A stretch of DNA of 36,795 bases from contig JADZBY010000695.1 of assembly GCA_020851855.1 (NCBI GenBank), positions 1-36,795 on the forward strand, given 5' to 3'. Every line of letters starts with the position of its first letter. The stretch's first letter is position 1. Positions 7,682 to 15,600 of the stretch are shown here, piece by piece. Origin of the DNA: Anaerolineae bacterium. Its GTDB lineage: Bacteria; Chloroflexota; Anaerolineae; Aggregatilineales; UBA2796. A program made the position numbers and the translations under genes. The notes under the pieces are model-generated. The model had not been told where the DNA came from. It ran no database searches and saw only the letters and a program-made list of their open reading frames with translations.

Positions 7682-8617
7682 ATGGACGTGGTCATTCGTG
7701 ATCTGGCCGTCTTGTTGTTCTTTCCGGGTGGGCTGTTCCTGCTCGCCAGCGGATTGGCCTACCAGTGGGCGGACCGCAAGCTGGTGGCGCGCCTGCAAAA
7801 CCGGGTCGGGCCGCGCTGGTTCCAGCCGCTGGCCGACGTGCTCAAGCTGCTGGCCAAAGAAGAAGTGGTCCCGGCGGGCGTCAACCGGTTCCTGTTCGTG
7901 GCCCTGCCGGTGATTGCGCTGGCGGGCGCGCTGACGGCGGCGCTGTACGTGCCCATCCTCGGCCTGGGGCCGGCCTACAGATTCCCCGGCGACCTGATCG
8001 TCGTGGTCTACCTGCTCAGCCTGCTCACCATCGGGCTGGGGCTGGCCGGGTCGAACGTGGCGAGTTACTTCGCCCGCATCGGCGCAACGCGCACGCTGAC
8101 GCAGTTGTTCTCGTATGAAGCGCCGTTCTTGCTGGCGCTGCTCGGCCCGGCGCTCGTGGCGGGCACGTGGCAGATCGCCGGCGTGAACGACTTTGCCGCC
8201 GCGCGGCCCCTCATGCTGCTCACCCAGCCCATCGGCTTCGTGGTCGGCCTGTTCGGGCTGATGGGCAAGCTGGAACTGGCCCCCTTTGACGCGCCGGAAG
8301 CCGAAACCGAGATCGTGGCGGGCGCGCTCACCGAGTACAGCGGGCGGGGGCTGGGCATCTTCCAGCTGGCGCGGGCCGTCGAGCTGGTGATCGGCCTGAC
8401 GCTGATGGCGGCGTTCTACCTGGGCGGCGTGAGCGACCCACTCGGCTGGCTGGTCAAGACGCTGGCCCTATTGCTCGTCGTCGCTGTGGCGCAGAGCGTG
8501 CTGGTCCGGCTGCGCATCGACCAGACCGTCGGCTCCTGGTGGCGGTACGGGGCGCTTCTGGCGCTGGCCCAATTCCTGATCCTGATTGTGTTGAAGAGTG
8601 CAGGGGTGAACCTGTGA
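7682..8617 (+). CDS. NuoH/MbhM/HycD-like membrane subunit
   Basis: A 311-residue, eight-helix membrane protein of the complex I subunit 1 family, which joins the peripheral hydrogenase module to the ion-pumping arm. Signatures are WADRKLVARLQNRVGP, WFQPLADVLKLLAKEE and LAPFDAPEAETEIVAGALTE followed by YSG, the acidic cytoplasmic loop that faces the catalytic subunits. The stop codon TGA at 8615-8617 overlaps the GTG start of the next gene. The retained acidic loop residues suggest that coupling to proton movement is preserved. Confidence 0.92.
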   Translation: MDVVIRDLAVLLFFPGGLFLLASGLAYQWADRKLVARLQNRVGPRWFQPLADVLKLLAKEEVVPAGVNRFLFVALPVIALAGALTAALYVPILGLGPAYRFPGDLIVVVYLLSLLTIGLGLAGSNVASYFARIGATRTLTQLFSYEAPFLLALLGPALVAGTWQIAGVNDFAAARPLMLLTQPIGFVVGLFGLMGKLELAPFDAPEAETEIVAGALTEYSGRGLGIFQLARAVELVIGLTLMAAFYLGGVSDPLGWLVKTLALLLVVAVAQSVLVRLRIDQTVGSWWRYGALLALAQFLILIVLKSAGVNL

Positions 8618-9051
8618 AGCGCGAAATCCGGCTCAACGCTGTGCTACGTGATGCGCTGCGGTCGCTGTTCCGGCGGCCCGCGACGGAGCGCTATCCCTTC
8701 GAAAAGAACCCGGCCCCGGAAGCGCTGCGGGGAAAGCTGGTGTGGGACCCCGAAAAGTGCACCGGCTGTCAGCTGTGCATCAAGGATTGCCCGTCGAACG
8801 CAATCGAGCTGATCACGATTGACAAGGCCAACAAGCGCTTCGTGATGCGCTATCACGCCGACCGCTGCACGTTCTGCGCGCAATGTGTGCAAAATTGCCG
8901 GTTCGCCTGCATCGACATGTCCGATGAGCAGTGGGAGCTGGCTTCCACCGGCAAACAACCCTTCACTGTGACCTATGGCAGAGACTCCGACCTTGAATCG
9001 CTGCTGGCAAAATCTACTGAGAAGCACCCTGAGCCGGCTGCCGAAACTTGA
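8614..9051 (+). CDS. NuoI/MbhN-like 2x[4Fe-4S] ferredoxin subunit
   Basis: A 145-residue subunit with two ferredoxin cluster motifs: C49, C52, C55, C59 in KCTGCQLCIKDCPSN and C85, C88, C91, C95 in RCTFCAQCVQNCRFA. The second set ends in CR where CP is usual, and an additional cysteine sits four residues later. It passes electrons between an external donor, presumably ferredoxin, and the proximal cluster of the small subunit. The start is a GTG overlapping the nuoH-like stop, with AGGGG about ten bases upstream. The last about 77 bases overlap the protease gene in another frame. Confidence 0.92.
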   Translation: MKREIRLNAVLRDALRSLFRRPATERYPFEKNPAPEALRGKLVWDPEKCTGCQLCIKDCPSNAIELITIDKANKRFVMRYHADRCTFCAQCVQNCRFACIDMSDEQWELASTGKQPFTVTYGRDSDLESLLAKSTEKHPEPAAET

Positions 9052-9523
9052 CAGCGCAGACGGCCCGCCGCGTGTAGCGGTGGTGGGCGTGGGCCATGAA
9101 TTTCGCGGGGACGACTTCGCCGGACCGGCGGCGGCGCGCGCCTTGATGGCGCGTGTCACGCCGGGCGGAAGTTTGCTCGTGCTCGACGCCGGCGCAGCGC
9201 CGGAGAGCTTCACCGGGCCGCTGCGCCGCTTTGCGCCCCACCTGATCCTGATCCTGGACGCCGCCGAGATGGGCATGGAGCCGGGCGGAATCGGCTGGAT
9301 CGACCCGGACGAGGTGGCGGACGTGGGCGGGCCGACGCACGCGCTGCCGCTGCCATTGTTCGCCGGGTTCCTGAGCGCCAGCCTGGGCTGCCCGGTGCGC
9401 ATCCTGGGCATCCAGCCCGCCGCCGACGATTTCGACACGCCGCTTTCCGAGCCGGTCCAGGGCGCTGTCGAGGCGCTCGCGGCGGGCCTGGCGGAGATTC
9501 TGGGCAATTCCGCCGCCGAGTAG
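8975..9523 (+). CDS. hydrogenase maturation protease, HycI/HybD family (M52)
   Basis: A 182-residue nickel-dependent endopeptidase that would trim the C-terminal tail of the large subunit once nickel is in place. The family core reads RVAVVGVGHEFRGDDFAGP (E42), ILDAAEMG (D95) and DVGGPTHALPLPLF (H122), the three expected metal ligands. The usual GN motif is GH here. The first 32 residues, encoded within the end of the NuoI-like gene, are not typical of the family; no better ATG/GTG/TTG start lies before the conserved core, so ATG 8975 is kept with some doubt. It closes the hydrogenase operon and ends 12 bases from the convergent gene. Confidence 0.86.
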   Translation: MAETPTLNRCWQNLLRSTLSRLPKLDSADGPPRVAVVGVGHEFRGDDFAGPAAARALMARVTPGGSLLVLDAGAAPESFTGPLRRFAPHLILILDAAEMGMEPGGIGWIDPDEVADVGGPTHALPLPLFAGFLSASLGCPVRILGIQPAADDFDTPLSEPVQGAVEALAAGLAEILGNSAAE

Positions 9524-9535
9524 CAACCGGCAGCC

Positions 9536-10258
9536 TCAGCGGTGGCGGGCCAGCCGGAATCCGAGGTAGTCGAAGCGGTCCGCCGGGTGGTTGAAGCTGC
9601 GGAAAGCCACCTGGGCGTTGTGCAGGCTGAGTCCATACGAGCCGCCGCGCATGGCCCGCGCTTCCCCGCCGGAAAACGTGGCGATGTCCAGCTCGTCGGG
9701 CACGTTGAAGGCGTTCAGGCACCACTCCGACACGTTCCCGCTCATATCGAACACGCCGAACGCGCTCGCGCCCGTGGGGAACGCATCCACCGGCGTCAGG
9801 CGCTTGATGCCGCTCTCGCTGGCGTTGCAGCGCGAGATGTCCGGCGCATCTCCCCAGGGAAACGTGCGGCCATCGTCGTCTTCCGCCGCGCGCTGCCATT
9901 CCTGCTCCGTCGGCAGGATGACATTCTCGCCCGTCCTGGCGCTCAACCACTGGCAAAAGGCCACCGCCTCGTACCAACTCACGTAGACGCGCGGCAGCGT
10001 GGCTGCTGAGTCGGGAACGTCCGAGGCGGCATGGCTCTGTCGCCAGCGCGCCGCCTTTGGTGAGAAGCTCCACCACTCGCCGGATGCATAACCATCGGCG
10101 TCGTCCAGGAACAGCTGAAACTGCGCGTTGGTGACCGGGTACTGGGCGAGTTCAAACGCGGCTACGTTCGCTTCTTCACCGCCGCGCAGCGTCACGACGC
10201 CCTGGGGAATCACACACCAGCCGAACGGAGAGGGGAAAATGTCGTGCACCGATACCAT
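9536..10258 (-). CDS. FGE-sulfatase-fold protein (SUMF1/EgtB/PvdO-type domain), non-canonical
   Basis: A 240-residue protein whose whole length is one formylglycine-generating-enzyme-type domain: YPVTNAQFQLFLDD, VSWYEAVAFCQWLSARTG, LPTEQEWQRAAEDDDGRTFP, MSGNVSEWCLNAF, MRGGSYGLSLHNAQVAFR and a terminal YLGFRLAR. Members include sulfatase-activating FGE, EgtB-like sulfoxide synthases and many binding-only versions. In true FGE the stretch after GGS holds two catalytic cysteines; here it reads GGSYGLSLHNAQ with none, so sulfatase activation is unlikely. No signal peptide is seen. It is convergent with the hydrogenase operon and has no obvious functional partner nearby. Confidence 0.82.
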   Translation of the reverse strand: MVSVHDIFPSPFGWCVIPQGVVTLRGGEEANVAAFELAQYPVTNAQFQLFLDDADGYASGEWWSFSPKAARWRQSHAASDVPDSAATLPRVYVSWYEAVAFCQWLSARTGENVILPTEQEWQRAAEDDDGRTFPWGDAPDISRCNASESGIKRLTPVDAFPTGASAFGVFDMSGNVSEWCLNAFNVPDELDIATFSGGEARAMRGGSYGLSLHNAQVAFRSFNHPADRFDYLGFRLARHR

Positions 10259-10360
10259 TCAATACTCCAGATAGCCTGCGGGGGTGGACTCCGGTCAAGT
10301 GAGAAGCTCGCGGTCAGGCAGGCGCGCCGCCCAGAGTGTATCTGAAAATGCGGAGAAGAA

Positions 10361-10502
10361 CCTCACCCCCAGCCCCTCTCCACGCCTGCCACCCCAAAGG
10401 GGACCCCGGCAGCCGTAGAGAGGGGAGTTCGCCGGCCCTACCGCCGCGCCGTTCCCCCTCTCTACGCGGTACGCCGCGTGGAGAGGGGGCCAGGGGGTGA
10501 GG
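10361..10502. repeat. nested palindromic intergenic element (REP/MITE-like)
   Basis: Terminal inverted repeats of about 24 bases, CCTCACCCCCAGCCCCTCTC...at 10361-10384 and its near-complement ending AGGGGGTGAGG at 10477-10502, enclose a second inverted pair (CGTAGAGAGGGGAG at 10414-10427 against CCCCCTCTCTACG at 10454-10466) and smaller hairpins (CCCCAAAGGGG at 10392-10402; ACGCGG...CCGCGT at 10464-10479). The same arm sequences recur at 35980-36221, so this is a dispersed family. It lies just beyond the end of the binding-protein gene and may fold in RNA and act as a terminator. The remaining parts of 10259-10522 show nothing else recognisable. Confidence 0.75.
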
Positions 10503-10522
10503 CTCAGAGTTCACGACAGCGT

Positions 10523-12415
10523 CTACGGGCAGCCGCCCTGTTGCAGCGTGTACTCAACTTCGCGGATGTTGTCGCCCTCGTTCGTCTCCGGGATTTGGTT
10601 CAGCCCGTCGATGATGAGCGAGAAGCGGTGCGTCTCGTTGTAGTAGGTGCTGATGTTCAGCGGGAAGTTGACGCGCACCGTCTGGCCGGGCGCGATGGCC
10701 GGGAACTGCGCCGCCGTGTCGATGACGATCTGGCCGTCCGCAACCCGGATGTCGCGCATACTGACCCAGCCGCCGGGCGACGCCTGCGTGCCCAGGTTGG
10801 CCACGTCAAAGCCCAGCGTGAACGGCACGTTACAGGTCGGCGTGCCGTACTCGACGATGCCCGCCACCAGGTTGATGGCCGTGATAGGCGTCGCCGTGGC
10901 GATGGGCGTCGGGGTGGCAATCGGCGTCGGCGTGGCCGGGATGGGAACCAGCGGCAGCGAGAACACGTCGCCGAAGAGGCTGAGCAGCGTTGGGTCGCCG
11001 GAGATCCACGCCTGCTGGCCGCGGAAGTTGATGACGAACCACTGGTAGCCCTGGACTGTGCCGAGCAGCTGCACTTGCTCGCCGCGCTGAAGCTGGCCGA
11101 GCACCGGCTGATAGACAACGCCGGGTCCGGGCCGTACGTTGAGGAAGTCGCTCAGCACCGTGCCGATGACGCCGGCGGGCGTCGGGCTGGCCAGGGGCGT
11201 GGGCGGCAGCGGCGGCTCGGTGGGCGTGGCGCTCGCTTCGGGCGTGGGCGTGGCGGGCGGCGTGACATCCAGCGTCAGGCGCTCCGCGCCCGCGTAACGG
11301 GCCACTGGCGATGGCGCGCCGTTGAGGTTCGTCTCGAAGATCAGCACGTCGTTCGTCGTCTCGCCGCCGCCCAGGGCCGGGTTAAACGTGCCCTGGAGCG
11401 ATTCTTGCGGCGGCGTGGACAGGATCGAAGCCAGCACGGCGCTGGGCGTCGAACCGGCGCGCTCGATGATGGCGATCAGGCCGTTGGCGGCGTCGTAGGC
11501 GGCGGCGGCCTGCGCATCGGGCAACTCACCGAAGGTGCGCGCGTAGTTGAGCAGGAAATCCGTGTTTGCATCGGTCGGCCAGGCGTAAGACCAGGCCGCG
11601 ATGCCGTAGATGCCGCTGCGCTGCATGGGCGGGAGCGCGGCCTTGAAATCCGGGTCGGCGGCGACATCCGTGGCGAACGCGCCCGCAAAGCCCGCTTCGC
11701 GCAGGGCAACGTATAGCTGGCCGACCTGGGCCGGCTCGCCAAAGGCCACCACCGCATCGGGCTGGTTCTGGAGCAGGACCGGCACGGCGTCCGCAACCGG
11801 GCGCGTTGGGTCCTGCAATACCGGGCTGGCCGCAATGCCGCGTGTGGCCAGCGCCAGCGCGAAGGCGGCGGTGGGCGATCCGGCGTCGTCGTTGCCCTGG
11901 TAGACCGTGAAGTTCTGCGCGCCCACATCGTTGAGCATGAAATCGGCCAGCGCGTTCATCCGCACGTTATCCGAGGCGCGCGTGCGGAACAGGAAGCCGC
12001 CGGTGCGGACGTCGGTCGAGGTCGCGGCGGTGAATACCGGCACATCGGCGGTGGACATGGCGACGAGGTTCGCCACAGCGCCCGCGTTGTCGTCCGGACC
12101 GAAAAGCGCTACGACGTTGGTCTGTACAAGCTGGCGGATGGCGGCTTCCACCTGGTCACCCGCATCAATGGCGACCACCTGAAGCGTGAACGGCTCCCCG
12201 GTGGGCAGCGTGACGCCGCGCGCGTTCGCGTCGTCAACCGCGAGCGAGACGCCGCGCAGCGTGGGGCCGTCCACCGGCCCGATGACACCGATGGTCAGCG
12301 TTTGTGAGCCTTGAAACAGCGCGGCCCGCGTTGGCGTCACGCCTACGACGAGCGCGGCGACGGCCAGCACGGCCCATAGGGTACAAAGAGCGGCCAGAAT
12401 TCTCTTACGAGGCAT
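10523..12415 (-). CDS. exported periplasmic-binding-protein domain fused to SH3 and CARDB domains
   Basis: A 630-residue protein with a Sec-type signal (KRK charge cluster, Ala/Leu/Val core, likely cut after TPTRA, residue about 31). Residues about 38-375 form a type I periplasmic binding fold of the branched-chain amino acid receptor group (Peripla_BP_6): LTIGVIGPVDGPTLRGVSLA, VVALFGPDDNAGAV, VPVFTAATSTDVRT. A Thr/Pro-rich linker leads to a bacterial SH3 domain (SDFLNVRPGPGVVYQPVLGQ), a second TPTPIATPT linker, and a CARDB domain (NLVAGIVEYGTPTCNVPF...QIPETNEGDNIREV). ATG 12415 is preferred over upstream in-frame codons because AGGGAG lies seven bases upstream and a signal peptide starts there. 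No ABC permease or ATPase gene is present. It is last in the sensor-kinase gene train after a 205-bp gap, so it may deliver a ligand to a receptor instead of a transporter. Confidence 0.85.
   Translation of the reverse strand: MPRKRILAALCTLWAVLAVAALVVGVTPTRAALFQGSQTLTIGVIGPVDGPTLRGVSLAVDDANARGVTLPTGEPFTLQVVAIDAGDQVEAAIRQLVQTNVVALFGPDDNAGAVANLVAMSTADVPVFTAATSTDVRTGGFLFRTRASDNVRMNALADFMLNDVGAQNFTVYQGNDDAGSPTAAFALALATRGIAASPVLQDPTRPVADAVPVLLQNQPDAVVAFGEPAQVGQLYVALREAGFAGAFATDVAADPDFKAALPPMQRSGIYGIAAWSYAWPTDANTDFLLNYARTFGELPDAQAAAAYDAANGLIAIIERAGSTPSAVLASILSTPPQESLQGTFNPALGGGETTNDVLIFETNLNGAPSPVARYAGAERLTLDVTPPATPTPEASATPTEPPLPPTPLASPTPAGVIGTVLSDFLNVRPGPGVVYQPVLGQLQRGEQVQLLGTVQGYQWFVINFRGQQAWISGDPTLLSLFGDVFSLPLVPIPATPTPIATPTPIATATPITAINLVAGIVEYGTPTCNVPFTLGFDVANLGTQASPGGWVSMRDIRVADGQIVIDTAAQFPAIAPGQTVRVNFPLNISTYYNETHRFSLIIDGLNQIPETNEGDNIREVEYTLQQGGCP
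10860..10945 (-). repeat. short in-frame Thr-Pro/Ile-Ala repeat inside the binding protein
   Basis: Imperfect direct repeats of about 18 bases (GGCGTCGGGGTGGCAATC-like units on the + strand) encode PATPTPIATPTPIATATPI, the flexible linker between the SH3 and CARDB domains. Such units expand and contract easily, so linker length may vary between strains. Confidence 0.6.
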
Positions 12416-12620
12416 AGTCAACTCCCTGATCCTGTCCAATTCTGAGCCACATGGCGTGCTGCACCGGCACAAAGCATGACAGGCACGACGAACGCCGCCC
12501 CGGCCCTTCATCCGTGTGTGCCATCTGGGCATCCTGCCGGATGAGCGGACCAGAGGCGGCGTGACGCAACACGACACGAGCAGTAGACCTAGTCTACCAC
12601 GTTCCGCCGCACGGACTGCA
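12416..12620. promoter_or_regulatory. 205-bp gap between kinase and binding-protein genes, with a small palindrome
   Basis: This is the only large gap in the sensor gene train. It holds a perfect 6-base inverted repeat with a 3-base centre, GTAGACCTAGTCTAC at 12583-12597, directly after the kinase stop codon, and a small hairpin CATCCTGCCGGATG near 12530-12543. A Shine-Dalgarno AGGGAG lies at about 12423-12428 for the binding protein on the - strand. No clear -35/-10 pair is visible. The gap could hold a secondary promoter or an RNA-processing site; that is inference. Confidence 0.3.
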
Positions 12621-15600
12621 CTACTTGTCGCCGGATTCCGCCGTTTCAGCCTGCGTTTCGGCTTCGCTGCTCTCCTCGGCGGCGGTCGCGGCCTCTGGCA
12701 GCGGCTCGCAGGGCATGGTCAGGCTGAAGGTCGAGCCGACGCTCACCTCGCTGACCACCCAGATGTCGCCGCCCTGCTTGCGAATGAGCTTGCGGGCGAT
12801 GGGCAGGCCCAGACCGGTGCCTTCGTACTGGCGCGCCGGGCTGTTTTCCGCCTGCTGGAACGGCTCGAAGATGCTCTCCAGCTTGTCTTCGGGCACGCCG
12901 ATGCCCGTATCGGTGATCGACACCTGGATGTACTGCCGCCCGTCGCGCTCGATGCGGAAGGCCGAGGCGGTGATGCTGCCCTGCTGCGTGAATTTCGCCG
13001 CATTGGACACCAGGTTGAGCAGCGCCTGCCGCGTGCGGAACTCGTCGCCCCACACCGGCGGCAGATCGTCTTCGATCTCCTGGTGCAGCTTGATGGGCTT
13101 GTCCTTGACCAGGCCGACGGCGGTAGACATGACGCCCTTGATCAGGTCGACCATCGAGAAGTAGGCCGAGGTGAACTCCATCTTGTCGGCCTCGATCTTG
13201 GCCTGGTCGAGGATGTCGTTCACGAGGCCGAGCAGGTGCTTACCGCTGTCGTAGATGGTGGTCAGGTCTTGCTCCTGCATCTCGGTCAGCGGGCCGTCGA
13301 TGCCCTTCAGGATCACGCGCGAAAAGCCGATGATCGAGTTGAGCGGCGTGCGCAGCTCGTGCGACATATTGGCCAGGAACTGGTTCTTGAGCCGGTCAAG
13401 CTCCATGAGGCGCGTGTTCGCCGTCTGGACCTCGCGCAGCAGCCGGGCGTTCTGGAGCACCGCGGCCAGCGACGAGCTGAGCGTTTGCACCAGCCGGATC
13501 GAGTCGTCGTTGAACCCGTTCATGGTCAGTTTGGCCACACACAAGATGCCCAGGAAGTTGTCGCCGGACGCCAGCGGGATGAGCAGCGCCGACCCGGCGT
13601 CGGGCAGGATGCCCTGCAGGTGCTGGATCAGGCGGCCCTGGCCCAGCCGCGACGTGGTTTGCGCCAGCAGCATGGCGGCGGGCACGTCGTTCACGATGAG
13701 CGGCTCGTGCGACGAGGCGAAAGACTTGAGGTACGGGCCGCTGAAATCGTAGTGATCGGGCGGCGTGAGCTGGAGTTCGGGCACGCTGACCCAGTACGGG
13801 ATCAGCTTCGACTGCGTCTCGTCCAACAAGAGCAGCGCCGACGACGAAGCGCCGAGGTTGTCCAGGATTAGCGTGGCGACGCGGCGCACTGCCGGCTCGG
13901 CGTCGTCCACGATGCCAGTGGCGGCGCGCGTTACGTCGAACAGGAAGCGCATCTCTTCCGCGCGCTGCGACGAGGTTTCGAACAGGCCGGCGTTGTCGAT
14001 GGCGATGGCGATCTGGTCAGCCAGCGTGGAGAGCACGGCCACGTCGTCATCGGTGAACGCTCCCGGCTCGTTGCTTTGCACATCGAGCGCGCCCAGGATG
14101 CGGTTCCGCGCGATGAGCGGCAAGGCCATCTCGGCGCGCGTGCGGGGCAGGTACGGGTTGGGCCGGTGCACCGAGCCGGGCGCGGCGGTGTCGGACACAA
14201 TCTGCGGCTTGCCGTTGCCCGTCACCTGACCGATGACCGAGCGCGAGCCAACGCGCAGATGGTGGCCGACGGCGATGAGCTGCTTACCGGCCTCGCCGGT
14301 GGCCGCCACGACGCGCGCATCGCGACCGTCGGGGCTGATTCGGAAGACCTGCACGTGGTCGTAGTTGAAGTTGTCGCGGATCAGGTTCACCGTCCGGTCG
14401 AACAGCTCGTCCAGGTTCAGGATCGAGGTCGCGGACTGGGCGATCTGGGCGCTCAACTGAAGCTGGCGGGCGCGGCGGTCTGTCTGTTCGAGCAGGCGCT
14501 GGCGCTCCATCGAGATGGCGACCAGGTCGGCCAGCGAGGTGTAGACGCGCACCTCACGCTCGCTGTACGGCCACGGCTGGCTGGAGCCGAAGAGCAGCGC
14601 GCCGACCGGGCGGCCAGCCGAGGTGAGCGGGAAGACGAGCACGGAGCGGAAGCCCATGAGCCGGTAGATCGTCTCGTCCGTCGCGGAAGGCTGTGTGATG
14701 AGCGACATGTCGTCGATCCACACCACATCGCTGGATGAAATCTCGCGCCACGCCGGGAACTGGTCCGGCGTGAAGCGGATGCCGGTCAGGTCCATGCCGC
14801 CGTCTTCGTCCATGCGATGCCAATTTGCCACGATCTCGATGGATGCATCCGGGCCGGTCCAGGCGTCGGACAGCAGGCGGATGAGCAGCGCGCCGGTGAC
14901 GATGGGCTGCACGGCGTAGTCGATGATGGCCGCCAGTTGCTCGGTCATGTCTGCCGCGTTCGAGATGGCGCGGCTGGTCTGATACAGCACCGCCGTCTCG
15001 TCGAGCGTTTCCTGCGTTTGCTGCACCAGCATGAAGTTGTCGATGGCGATGGACGCCTGGTCGGCCAGCGTGGTCAGGATTTGCTGCTCGGCGATGTCAA
15101 AGAGGTGTGGCCGGACGAAGCTGATGGCCATGCGCCCGATCATACGGCCCTTCACGGCCAGCGGAACGGACGCATGGGCCTTGAACTGGCCCCAGTTCGG
15201 CAGCGTGCGCAGCACGGCGGTAAGGTGGCGGTCGATGGCGCTCACGTTCTCGATGTAGAGCGCGTCCGACTCCAGGAATGCCCAGTTGTCGAAGGTATCG
15301 CCCTCGGACAGCTGCACGTCGCCGTCGCCGTCCGGGTCATGGGCATCCCAGGCGACGACGCGCTCGGCGACCCGCGCTGCGCCTTGCGTATCAAACATGA
15401 AGATGTCGATTTGTGATGGGTTGAAGAGCTTCAGCTGGTCCCGGACTGCGCCGAGCACGCCTTCGATGCTGTCGCCGCGGCTGATGGTGAGGTTGGCGTC
15501 GTAAAGGCGCGTCGTCGTCTCAAGCGCCTGGGCCGTTTCTTCGGCAAGGCGCACGCCTTCCGCTGCGATGGCGGTCTGGTCCGCGATGGCGGCGAGCATC

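Noticed and set aside
78-9051. Respiratory complex I (nuo) operon
   Set aside because: The NuoD-like subunit retains both nickel-iron CxxC pairs and a hydrogenase protease gene follows; NuoE, NuoF and NuoG are absent.
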